A stretch of DNA of 64,000 nucleotides from contig JAKVNF010000002.1 in the NCBI GenBank assembly GCA_022483465.1, positions 866,954 to 930,953 of the forward strand. The letters run 5' to 3'. The notes under the pieces were generated by a model that was not told the DNA's origin, ran no database searches, and saw only the letters and a program-made list of their open reading frames with translations. Shown here one piece after another: positions 52,272 through 59,776 of this stretch. Positions within the stretch are counted from its first letter, which is position 1; every line of letters begins with the position of its first letter. Both the position numbers and the translations under genes were made by a program. The stretch is from Lachnospiraceae bacterium. Its GTDB lineage: Bacteria > Bacillota > Clostridia > Lachnospirales > Lachnospiraceae.

Positions 52272-53831
52272 TCAGTCCTTCTTCCGTCTCTCCATCTGCC
52301 GCTTGCCCGCTTCACTCTGGTGATGGCGGCGGCGTCCCTTCTGGACGGCTGCGAAGACCACTGCTGTGACAAACAGCGCGATCAGGACCCACCCCGCAGG
52401 GGTGATCTTGCTCAGGTTGTAGCAGCGCACATTCACCCACATCTGGTTGGTGAGCTTGCTCTCCTCCGGGGTAAAGCAGCGCATGATGCTGGATCGCTGG
52501 ATTACGTCCGTGCTGGGGTACTGCGCGGAGAGCTGCCGGTCGACAGCATCTGCCGGTGCTGAAAAGACATACTTTCCGTCGTCCTTTCCCTCGCCCTCAA
52601 AGAAGTAGTCGAGGTTGTAGTCCACCGTGTCGGTCTCGTCCTCATCGGCTGCGTAGTTCCACTTGAGGTACTCAAAGATCCGGTCGTCATCCCCGCCGGA
52701 GATGAAGGAGGTATAGCCGATGTAATACATGTTCCGGATGGCATTGTCAGGCCTGGAGAGGAAGTTGATGAAGGCCTCTGCCGCCTGCTGCTTTGCCGCA
52801 TCGCCTCCGATGCCGCGCTTTAGCATCACCCAGCCGTCGAAGTAGATGTTGGTGCTCTCTTCCGGCACCGCAAAATTCAGGGTGTAGTCATCCTCATCGG
52901 CCTGGTCCATCGTGTAGACCGCGTCGCCGGACCACTGGTAGTTGGCAACCACCTTCCCGGTGATCATGTCCGCCTTGCCGGAGTCCGTCTCAAAGGAGTA
53001 GACGTTGTCCTTCACGCCCTGGAGCCAGTCCTGAACCTCTCCCACCATCTCCGGGGAGGTGTCATTCATCTCCTCCTCGAGGTTCTCGTGGTAATTGGGA
53101 TCGGCAAGGAAATCCTGGGAGGTCAGGAGGCTGCTCTTGATCGCGCCAACAGCCGCAAAGTAGCTGTCCCTGACGTTATCCTTGATCGTGACCTGCCGGT
53201 AGAACTTCGGATTGTCGAAGATGTTCCAGGTAGAGGCTTCCTCCTTCGTCACCACATTCGGGTTGTAGACGATGCCCGTCACGCCCCACATGTAGCCCGC
53301 CGCGTACTTTGCCCAGGGCTCTCCGTTTCTCTCCTGGGTCTGAAAGATGTTCTCGAGGTAGGGGGAGACGCTGCGGATGTAGTAGTTGTTCTCATCCGAC
53401 GTGTCAAAGAAGTGATCGGACAAAGGCACCAGCTGGCCCTCGTCCATCAGCTTCATGAACATGTACTCCGAGGGACAGACAAGATCATAGGTGTCCCCGA
53501 GCGTCAGCATGTTGTAGAGGTCCTCATTCGTGCCGAAGGTGGAGTACTCCACCTTTACCCGGACGCCATAGGTCTCGTAGTACCACTGCTCAAAATCCTC
53601 CACCATGGAGTTGTCGCCGCGAATATCGCCACTGGGAAGGTCGATGGTCTCATCCTCTCCCCAGTCCCCGGTGTCGATGTACTCCTCCCAGTTGCAGACG
53701 CGAAGCGTCACGGTCTTTCCGGTATCTGCAGAAGTTCCCTCTGCGGCAAAGGCCGGCATCACAGGAGAAGTCAGGAGGGAGAGCGCAAAGGCACCCAGCG
53801 CAAGGGCAGTCAGCTTATGCGGTCTTTTCAA
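52272..53831 (-). CDS. potD: spermidine/putrescine-type ABC transporter substrate-binding protein, C-terminally anchored
   Basis: The protein binds polyamine outside the membrane for PotABC. It has 519 residues: a Sec signal peptide (about 1-29, ending AFAAEG), the PotD fold with VCNWEEYI, DLVCPSEYMFMKLM and VVANYQWSGDAVYTM, and, unusually, a C-terminal helix (ITPAGWVLIALFVTAVVFAA, about 480-500) followed by a strongly basic tail. The family is normally about 350 residues, lipid-anchored in Gram-positives through a Cys after the signal. Here there is no such Cys, and the C-terminal helix probably does the anchoring. Its frame overlaps potC by 17 bases. Confidence 0.9.
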   Translation of the reverse strand: MKRPHKLTALALGAFALSLLTSPVMPAFAAEGTSADTGKTVTLRVCNWEEYIDTGDWGEDETIDLPSGDIRGDNSMVEDFEQWYYETYGVRVKVEYSTFGTNEDLYNMLTLGDTYDLVCPSEYMFMKLMDEGQLVPLSDHFFDTSDENNYYIRSVSPYLENIFQTQERNGEPWAKYAAGYMWGVTGIVYNPNVVTKEEASTWNIFDNPKFYRQVTIKDNVRDSYFAAVGAIKSSLLTSQDFLADPNYHENLEEEMNDTSPEMVGEVQDWLQGVKDNVYSFETDSGKADMITGKVVANYQWSGDAVYTMDQADEDDYTLNFAVPEESTNIYFDGWVMLKRGIGGDAAKQQAAEAFINFLSRPDNAIRNMYYIGYTSFISGGDDDRIFEYLKWNYAADEDETDTVDYNLDYFFEGEGKDDGKYVFSAPADAVDRQLSAQYPSTDVIQRSSIMRCFTPEESKLTNQMWVNVRCYNLSKITPAGWVLIALFVTAVVFAAVQKGRRRHHQSEAGKRQMERRKKD

Positions 53832-54624
53832 CGGACACCTCCTTTCCCTGCCTTCTGTTCTGCAGGTTCATCAGGATCACCACCAGCACGACGACGAGGA
53901 AGATCACCGTGGACAGGGCCCAGAGCGCCGTCTTGATGGTTGTCTGGGAGCCCCTCGTCGCATTGACGACATAGGTGCTGATCGTGTCGAAGGTCGCGGG
54001 CTTGGTATAGGTTGCAATGAAGTAGTCATCCAGAGAGAGGGTGATGGCAAGGCCAAAGCCCGAGACGATGCCCGGGACGATCTGCGGGATCACCACCTTC
54101 TGCATGGCAGTTGAGGGCTTTGCCCCAAGGTCGAGAGCTGCCTCATAGAGCGAGGGGTCCATCTGCTTGATCTTGGGCATGACCGCAAGGTAGACAAACG
54201 GTGCGGACAGCGTCACATGCCCCACGACAAGCGGGATGAACGTGTCCTTGCTGATCTGGAACACCACGACAAGCAGGATGCAGATCGAAAAGCCGGTGAC
54301 GACATCGGCGTTGACGACCGGCACCTCGTTGAGGATGCCGATCACCTTCCCGGTCCGCTCCTTGGAGTAGAACGAGCCGATGGCACCGAGCGTCCCAAGG
54401 AGCGTGGCAATCACAGCGGAGCCAAAGGCAAGAAGGAGCGTCCCCAGGATCATGTGCAGTAGCTCGGGCGTTGTAAACAGCGTCACGTAGTTGTGGAAGG
54501 AAAACCCGTGAATGGCGCCGATCTGCGTGGAGTCCGTAAAGCTGTAGACCGCAAGAATCAGGATCGGCAGGTACATAAACAGCAGCATGATGCCAAGAAA
54601 CAGCGGACGTACAATCTTTTTCAC
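53815..54624 (-). CDS. potC: spermidine/putrescine-type ABC transporter permease
   Basis: One of the two channel subunits, with 269 residues and six helices. The EAA loop reads YEAALDLGAKPSTAMQKVVI, which contacts the PotA ATPase. It overlaps potB by four bases and potD by 17, so the operon is translated as a chain. Substrate choice between putrescine and spermidine is not clear. Confidence 0.92.
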   Translation of the reverse strand: MKKIVRPLFLGIMLLFMYLPILILAVYSFTDSTQIGAIHGFSFHNYVTLFTTPELLHMILGTLLLAFGSAVIATLLGTLGAIGSFYSKERTGKVIGILNEVPVVNADVVTGFSICILLVVVFQISKDTFIPLVVGHVTLSAPFVYLAVMPKIKQMDPSLYEAALDLGAKPSTAMQKVVIPQIVPGIVSGFGLAITLSLDDYFIATYTKPATFDTISTYVVNATRGSQTTIKTALWALSTVIFLVVVLVVILMNLQNRRQGKEVSVEKTA

Positions 54625-55409
54625 AGCAGAGCACCTCCTCTTGCTTTGGTCTCCTCCTCATCACTCCCGCCAAGGAGCGTGAACAGGCAGATGATGCCGA
54701 GGAGGATCAGGGCAATCATGGATCCGCCGTTCCAGTTATAGGCGGAGAAATAGGATCCGATGAGAGAGCCCATGATGTAGGTCGAGTTGTACAGCATATC
54801 CAGGACCACGTAGTTGGTCATCGCGGGCAGAAACACCATGGACACGCCGCTCATGATTCCGGGCATCGACAGGGGAAGCGTGACCTTGAAGAACGCGTCC
54901 CGGTTATTCGCCCCGAGATCATTTGCGGCCTCGATGTAGGCCGGATCAAGCCGCATGATTGTCGTGTAGATCGGCAGGATCATGAACGGCAGGAAATCGT
55001 AGGTCATGCCGATCACGGCATTGAGGAACGGGTACATCGCGAGGTTCCCCTCGATGACGTCGAGGAGCTCCTTCAGGGCTGTGATGCGCAGGGAAAAATT
55101 GATCCACATCGGCATCACGAAGATCAGGATGACGCCCTGCCGCTCCTTGAGCTTTCCCGTCGCCAGGATATAGGCCGTGGGATAGGCGAGCAGCAGGCAC
55201 ACTGCCGTCGTCACAATGGCGATGGCAAAGCTGTAGACGAGCGTGCCGAGCGCATTGGGATCCGTGAAGAACCCGGTGAGGTTCGACAGCGTGAACGCAC
55301 CGGTGCCGTCGGTAAAGGCGTAGTAGAACAGCACGAAAAGGGGTGCCACCACAAACAGACAGAGCCACAGTGCATAGGGGATGCAAAGGCTCTTTCTCGT
55401 AAACTTCAT
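54621..55409 (-). CDS. potB: spermidine/putrescine-type ABC transporter permease
   Basis: The second channel subunit, with 262 residues and six helices; the EAA loop is YIEAANDLGANNRDAFFKVT. FYYAFTDGTGAFTLSN near the start is the first outer loop. It starts three bases after the potA stop codon. Order A-B-C-D is standard for the transporter. Confidence 0.92.
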   Translation of the reverse strand: MKFTRKSLCIPYALWLCLFVVAPLFVLFYYAFTDGTGAFTLSNLTGFFTDPNALGTLVYSFAIAIVTTAVCLLLAYPTAYILATGKLKERQGVILIFVMPMWINFSLRITALKELLDVIEGNLAMYPFLNAVIGMTYDFLPFMILPIYTTIMRLDPAYIEAANDLGANNRDAFFKVTLPLSMPGIMSGVSMVFLPAMTNYVVLDMLYNSTYIMGSLIGSYFSAYNWNGGSMIALILLGIICLFTLLGGSDEEETKARGGALL

Positions 55410-55412
55410 GTT

Positions 55413-56861
55413 TTACCTCCCCTGCTTCTTCAGCGCAAACGACATCTTTTCGGTGGGCATGACCAGGCCGACGCGGTCGCCCATGTTCCAGAGATCCTCG
55501 TCGTAGACGACAAAGTCCTGTCCCAGATCCGTGTGAATGACATAGCTGTAGTGGTCGCCCTGGTAGATCAGGTTCGAGATGTTGCCCTCCACAAGACCCT
55601 CCTCGGCATCGTCTGTCATGTCGATGTCCTGGGGCTGGATTGAGGCCTCGATCTTGGTCTTGGCAAGGTCCAGGGTATCTCCGTTCTCGTCGACGATGGT
55701 GCCGTCGTCCAGGCGCTTCCCGCCCCGGATCAGCTTGGTCAGGGAGGCGTGCAGGAGTTTTCCGTTGTACTCGAGGCGGTAGTCGCTGTTGATGTCCACG
55801 AGGAACCGGTTCGTGTGGTCCTCGGCGATCATGATGTGGATTCCGTCCGGATCCACCGACATGCCGACCTTCTCGCCGATCTTCGGCGCCTGGATGGACT
55901 TGACCTCCATCTCGTTCTTGCCGGACTGGACCGCGATCTCGTAGTGGATGCCCTTGAAGATGACGCTGGTCACCTCGCCGGTGATCATGCCCTCGGAGGG
56001 CGGCGTGAGCCTGACATCCTCCGGCCGCACGACGGCCGTGATGTGGGTGCCCTCCGGCACGTCATCCACGCAGTCGAATTCGCCGCCGCAGAAGCGCACC
56101 TTCTTCTTCCCCGTCATGATGCCGGAGAAGATGTTGCTCTCCCCGATGAAGTCGGCGACAAAGGCGTTCTTGGGCTCGTTGTAGATGTCCTCCGGCGTCC
56201 CGATTTGCTGGATGCGGCCCTCACTCATGACGACGATCTTGTCGGACATGGTGAGCGCCTCCTCCTGATCGTGGGTGACATAGATGAAGGTGATTCCCAG
56301 ACGGTCATGCATCTCCTTGAGCTCGAGCTGCATCTCCTGCCGCATCTTTAAATCCAGGGCTCCCAGGGGCTCGTCCAGAAGCAGGATCTCCGGCTCATTG
56401 ACCAGGGCCCTTGCGATGGCAATCCGCTGCTGCTGGCCGCCGGAGAGCGTGGAAACCCGCCGCTCCTCGAAGCCCTCCAGGTCCACCAGGGAGAGGACCT
56501 TCTTCACCTTCTTGGTGATCTCGTCCTTCGGGGTCTTCTTCTGCCGAAGGCCGAAGGCGATGTTGTCGAAGATGTTCATGTGGGGAAACAGTGCGTAGCG
56601 CTGAAACACCGTGTTGATGGGCCGCTCGTAGGGCGGCAGGTTCTGGATGGGCTTTCCGTTTAACAGAATCTCCCCGGAGGTGGGCATCTCAAACCCCGCA
56701 ATCATGCGCAGCGTGGTCGTCTTGCCGCAGCCCGAGGGTCCCAGGAACGTGACGAACTCCCCGCGCTTTACCTCGAGGTTGAAGTCCTTCACGGCGACAA
56801 AGCCGTTGTCGGAAAAGGACTTGGTCACCGACTTCAGTTCAATGATATTTTCTCTCTCCAT
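55413..56861 (-). CDS. potA: polyamine ABC transporter ATPase, with an enlarged C-terminus
   Basis: The energising subunit at the cytoplasmic face. ATPase motifs are GPSGCGKTT (Walker A, about residue 41), LSGGQQQR (signature), ILLLDEP (Walker B) and VTHDQ (switch His). The 482 residues exceed the family's usual 350-380. The C-terminal 245 residues hold two TOBE-like stretches, one around RPEDVRLTPPSEGMITGEVT and GIHYEIAV, the other around QPQDIDM … GLVEGNISNLIYQGDHYSYVI, each with a VTSVIFKG/ISNLIYQG-type strand. A duplicated regulatory domain is inferred. It follows the regulator gene by 40 bases. Confidence 0.94.
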   Translation of the reverse strand: MERENIIELKSVTKSFSDNGFVAVKDFNLEVKRGEFVTFLGPSGCGKTTTLRMIAGFEMPTSGEILLNGKPIQNLPPYERPINTVFQRYALFPHMNIFDNIAFGLRQKKTPKDEITKKVKKVLSLVDLEGFEERRVSTLSGGQQQRIAIARALVNEPEILLLDEPLGALDLKMRQEMQLELKEMHDRLGITFIYVTHDQEEALTMSDKIVVMSEGRIQQIGTPEDIYNEPKNAFVADFIGESNIFSGIMTGKKKVRFCGGEFDCVDDVPEGTHITAVVRPEDVRLTPPSEGMITGEVTSVIFKGIHYEIAVQSGKNEMEVKSIQAPKIGEKVGMSVDPDGIHIMIAEDHTNRFLVDINSDYRLEYNGKLLHASLTKLIRGGKRLDDGTIVDENGDTLDLAKTKIEASIQPQDIDMTDDAEEGLVEGNISNLIYQGDHYSYVIHTDLGQDFVVYDEDLWNMGDRVGLVMPTEKMSFALKKQGR

Positions 56862-56901
56862 TGTCTCTTTCTTCCTCTCGTATTGGCCGCTGGCCGCTCT
56901 C

Positions 56902-57459
56902 TCAGAACTGCGGCGGGGTGCTGATCCAAAGAAACTTTGCCGGCCGGGAGCCGGGGTTGGCGACGCGGTGGTTCACGGTGGTCCGGTAGTAGAAGCTCTC
57001 CCCCGCCCTGACGTGGTAGACGTTGTCCCCGAGGTACACGGCAAGCTTTCCCGCGAGGCAGTATCCGAACTCCTCGCCCGCATGGGGCTTGTCCATCTCC
57101 AGACTCCCGTGGGGCGTAAGCTCCACGAGGATCGGCTCCATCTCGAACTTCTGGGCGGGCGGGACGAGCCACAGGGTCCTGTTTCCGCCCTCATCCACCT
57201 TCTCGAAGTACTCCGCCTCGTGAAAGACGACCTGCTCCTCCTTCTCCTCCTTGAAGAACTCTGCGGGAGAGGTGCCAAGGCACTCGATGAGATCGAGGAG
57301 GGTCTCCACCGATGGCGTCACCTGCCCCCGCTCGAGCTGGGAGATAAACCCCTTTGTCAGCTCGGTCCTGTCTGCCAGCTCCTGCTGGGTCAGACCGTTC
57401 CGGTTCCGAAGGTCCCGGATCCTGCTTCCTATCATCTCGTTGATCTTAGCCGTATCCAT
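56902..57459 (-). CDS. XRE-cupin transcription regulator, PuuR-like
   Basis: The 185-residue protein has an N-terminal helix-turn-helix (LRNRNGLTQQELADRTELTKGFISQLERG, about residues 18-46), then a cupin domain (about 110-180: KPHAGEEFGYCLAGKLAVYLGD, GESFYYRTTVNHRV) that likely binds the ligand. This architecture is that of polyamine-responsive regulators such as PuuR, and its position as first gene of the pot operon supports control of polyamine uptake. Three GTTTAGC boxes in and after its promoter are candidate operators. Confidence 0.9.
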   Translation of the reverse strand: MDTAKINEMIGSRIRDLRNRNGLTQQELADRTELTKGFISQLERGQVTPSVETLLDLIECLGTSPAEFFKEEKEEQVVFHEAEYFEKVDEGGNRTLWLVPPAQKFEMEPILVELTPHGSLEMDKPHAGEEFGYCLAGKLAVYLGDNVYHVRAGESFYYRTTVNHRVANPGSRPAKFLWISTPPQF

Positions 57460-57479
57460 CTGCTGTCCCCTGCTTTCTT

Positions 57480-57542
57480 GCTAAACACCAGGTATTGCAT
57501 GGCTAAACTTTCAGGCCGGAAGAGATTGTACCAAAGCTAAAC
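57480..57542 (-). promoter_or_regulatory. three GTTTAGC boxes, candidate operator of the pot regulator
   Basis: On the minus strand GTTTAGC occurs at 57536-57542 (between -35 and -10), 57502-57508 and 57480-57486, all in the same direction and spaced 34 and 22 bases apart, near whole turns of DNA. Binding by the PuuR-like protein is inferred. Confidence 0.55.
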
Positions 57543-57552
57543 ACAAAGTCAA
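57525..57552 (-). promoter_or_regulatory. pot operon promoter
   Basis: On the minus strand TTGACT (57547-57552), 16 bases, TACAAT (57525-57530), about 60 bases before the regulator start codon. Confidence 0.7.
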
Positions 57553-58135
57553 CTGTCAGAAAACCCAAATTTCGGATTTTGGAGGAGCGCAGGAGGAGCG
57601 CGCAGACGACCCCACTTTGCTGAGAATAGAACCGCCCTGTTAAGTTCCCGTGTGGAACAGGTTCAGACTTGGCAAAATCCCGCCGCAGGTTCTTGGTTTT
57701 GCTCCTCCTTCCCCGGCCGGAGACAGCAAAAAAGCAGGGGGAGATCCTCCCTCTGCTCTTTCGTCCATCCGGTCTTCCCGGTGCTCTTTCTCTATGCCGT
57801 TTCCCAGCCAGGAAAGCGGATGGAAGAAACAAAGAGACGCTGCTTTGACAAACAGAATAATTGTGCAATTGACGCAGCTGACCCGGAGCGGTATTGATTT
57901 CTCGTTCGAAACCTGCGAAAGACCGACGTCCCCTCTTCCGCTGATTTCCGCGAATTCGATACCTCGTGGCAGCTGTCTGTCGGACCATATAGGGAAAGAT
58001 CCGATCAAAGACGGATTTCCAGAGTTGCATCCGATGTGTCCGCGATGATCAAGGCGATCTCCAGAAGTCTCTGGCTCCTGTCAGCCCCCTTTCGGCTGCT
58101 GGATTGCACTTGTGCTTTTGGTTCTCTTCATTTAT
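57553..58135. other. 583-base gap with no recognisable gene
   Basis: Several frames are open here on both strands, but none has a ribosome binding site, sensible codon use or a product I recognise. They overlap one another. The only clear signal is a terminator hairpin at 57727-57761. The stretch may be the remnant of a lost gene. Confidence 0.45.
57727..57761 (-). terminator. Rho-independent terminator without an evident upstream gene
   Basis: On the minus strand AGCAGAGGGAG, GATC loop, CTCCCCCTGCT and then six T. It has no minus-strand gene in the 440 bases before it, so it may end an RNA gene or mark a deleted gene. Confidence 0.6.
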
Positions 58136-58187
58136 ACTAATATATAGATTAGTAATGTATAGATTAGTAATATGCAGATAAGTAAAA
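58136..58187 (+). repeat. iterated ATAGATTAGTAAT motif upstream of the ATPase gene
   Basis: TATAGATTAGTAAT occurs twice in a row, followed by a looser third copy (GCAGATAAGTAAAA). The first copy also forms a dyad with ACTAAT upstream (ACTAAT-ATATAG-ATTAGT). It ends about 30 bases before the ATPase start codon and may hold its promoter or operator. Confidence 0.5.
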
Positions 58188-58218
58188 TCTCTGTCTGCTG
58201 CACGTGTGGAGACCCCAT

Positions 58219-59646
58219 ATGAAATTTATTGGAAGAGATCGCGAAATGAAAATGCTCCAGGCACAGTACGACAAGAAGGATTTTGTCATGCTGATCCTGT
58301 ACGGGCGCAGAAGGATCGGGAAAACCACGCTGCTGAATCATTTCCTGGAAGGCAAGGATGCCATCTTCTACACCGGGATTGAGAGCAAGGATTCCCAGAA
58401 CCGGATTCTCTTTGGCAGTACGGTATTTCAGCACTTCGGCGAGAGCGGTGTGGAGGTAAACTTTTCATCGTACGCGGATATCCTGGCGTATATCACAGAG
58501 CACGCAAAAGCGCGTCCGGAGGAGAGACTCCTGCTTGTGCTCGATGAGTACCCCTATCTTGCGCAGAGCGAACCTGCATTTCCCTCGCTCCTGCAGCGTG
58601 AAATCGATTGTGAATGGGCGAATCTCAATATCATGCTGATCCTCTGCGGCTCATCAATCTCATTCATGGAAGAAGAGGTTCTTGGCGAAAAGTCCCCCCT
58701 ATATGGAAGACGCACGGCGCAGCTGGATCTTCGCGCATTCGACTACAAAGCAGCAGCTGAATTCGTCCCGGATTATTCGCCGGAGGAGAAGGCCATTGTA
58801 TTCGGTGTGACGGGCGGAGTCGCAAAATATCTATCCCTCTTCGATCCCGCCATCTCCCTGGATCAAAATCTTGAAGAACAGTTTTTCTCGACATCCGGAT
58901 TTTTCTACGAGGAGCCACAGAATCTGCTGCGCGAGGAATTCCGCGATATCTCGCTGTATTATGCTGTTTTGAGCGCGATTGCCAGCGGAAGAAATCAGAT
59001 TGGAGAAATTGCCGGAAAGACAGGATTCGACACGGCAAGGGTTGTACAGGCGGTCCAGCGGCTTTCTTCGGTCCGAATTGTCCGCAGAGACGTCCCCATC
59101 CTGAATGAGACCAATAAAAAGCTCTCCCAGTATGTCATCTGTGATGGAATGGTCCGCTTTTGGTTCCGCTGCGTTTCCAGGGGAATCAGCGCCATTGAAC
59201 AGGGACATGGTGCAGCGTTTTACGAGCGGATGATCAAGCCTCAGCTTCATGACATTATGAGCCTGCCGTTTGAGGATATCTGCAGACAGTACACCCTGGC
59301 GCAGGGCCTCGGAAACGGATTGGGCGTCTTCCTGACCAAGGTCGGAAAATGGCGGGGTACAGATCCTGCCAAAAAGCAGCCGGCTGCTATCGACATCGTA
59401 GGGATCAACGACTTTGACCATACTGCAGTCATCGGGGCATGTAAGTTCCAAAACCAGCCGGTCGGATTGGCGGAATACAGGCTGCTCTCCGACCGGGAAA
59501 GACTGATCCATCCCTATCGGACGGTCAGGGAATTGCTCTTCTCGCTGGGTGGCTTCACAGAGGATCTCCAGGATGCGGCTTCCCGGGAGGACCGCATTCG
59601 GCTCATCACCATGGATGACCTGTACCGGTGCGCATCGCGAGTTTGA
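58219..59646 (+). CDS. AAA-type ATPase with C-terminal DUF234-like domain
   Basis: The 475-residue cytoplasmic protein has Walker A GRRRIGKTTLL (about residue 29) and Walker B LLLVLDEYPYL (about 98), a winged-helix stretch (IGEIAGKTGFDTARVVQAVQRL, about 265-290), and a C-terminal region (about 330-440, PQLHDIMSLPFEDICRQY, IDIVGINDFDHTAVIGACKF) like the DUF234 nuclease-related domain. This is the archaeal-type ATPase family widespread in anaerobes; its role is not established. The ATG at 58219 is taken as the start because GGAGA precedes it. It lies beside mobile elements and a plasmid-type Rep gene, so it may be part of acquired DNA. Confidence 0.85.
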   Translation: MKFIGRDREMKMLQAQYDKKDFVMLILYGRRRIGKTTLLNHFLEGKDAIFYTGIESKDSQNRILFGSTVFQHFGESGVEVNFSSYADILAYITEHAKARPEERLLLVLDEYPYLAQSEPAFPSLLQREIDCEWANLNIMLILCGSSISFMEEEVLGEKSPLYGRRTAQLDLRAFDYKAAAEFVPDYSPEEKAIVFGVTGGVAKYLSLFDPAISLDQNLEEQFFSTSGFFYEEPQNLLREEFRDISLYYAVLSAIASGRNQIGEIAGKTGFDTARVVQAVQRLSSVRIVRRDVPILNETNKKLSQYVICDGMVRFWFRCVSRGISAIEQGHGAAFYERMIKPQLHDIMSLPFEDICRQYTLAQGLGNGLGVFLTKVGKWRGTDPAKKQPAAIDIVGINDFDHTAVIGACKFQNQPVGLAEYRLLSDRERLIHPYRTVRELLFSLGGFTEDLQDAASREDRIRLITMDDLYRCASRV

Positions 59647-59693
59647 AGGGGCTCCCTCCAGCCTGCGGATCTTTTTAGCCAAAGGAAGAGAAG

Positions 59694-59736
59694 AAAAAGA
59701 GCAGAAGGAAGACGGATGTCTCTCTTCTGCTCTTTT
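59694..59736 (+). terminator. Rho-independent terminator of the ATPase gene
   Basis: AAAAGAGCAGAAG (with a 16-base loop region) pairs with CTTCTGCTCTTTT. It is 48 bases after the stop codon. Confidence 0.85.
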
Positions 59737-59776
59737 GACCGGATTTTTCCGGATTTTCAAGATCCATTATTATTTC

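Noticed and set aside
57503..58030. A 175-codon minus-strand frame upstream of the pot promoter
   Set aside because: It runs through the terminator at 57727-57761 and the pot promoter, has no ribosome binding site and gives an Arg/Ser-rich product with no domain.
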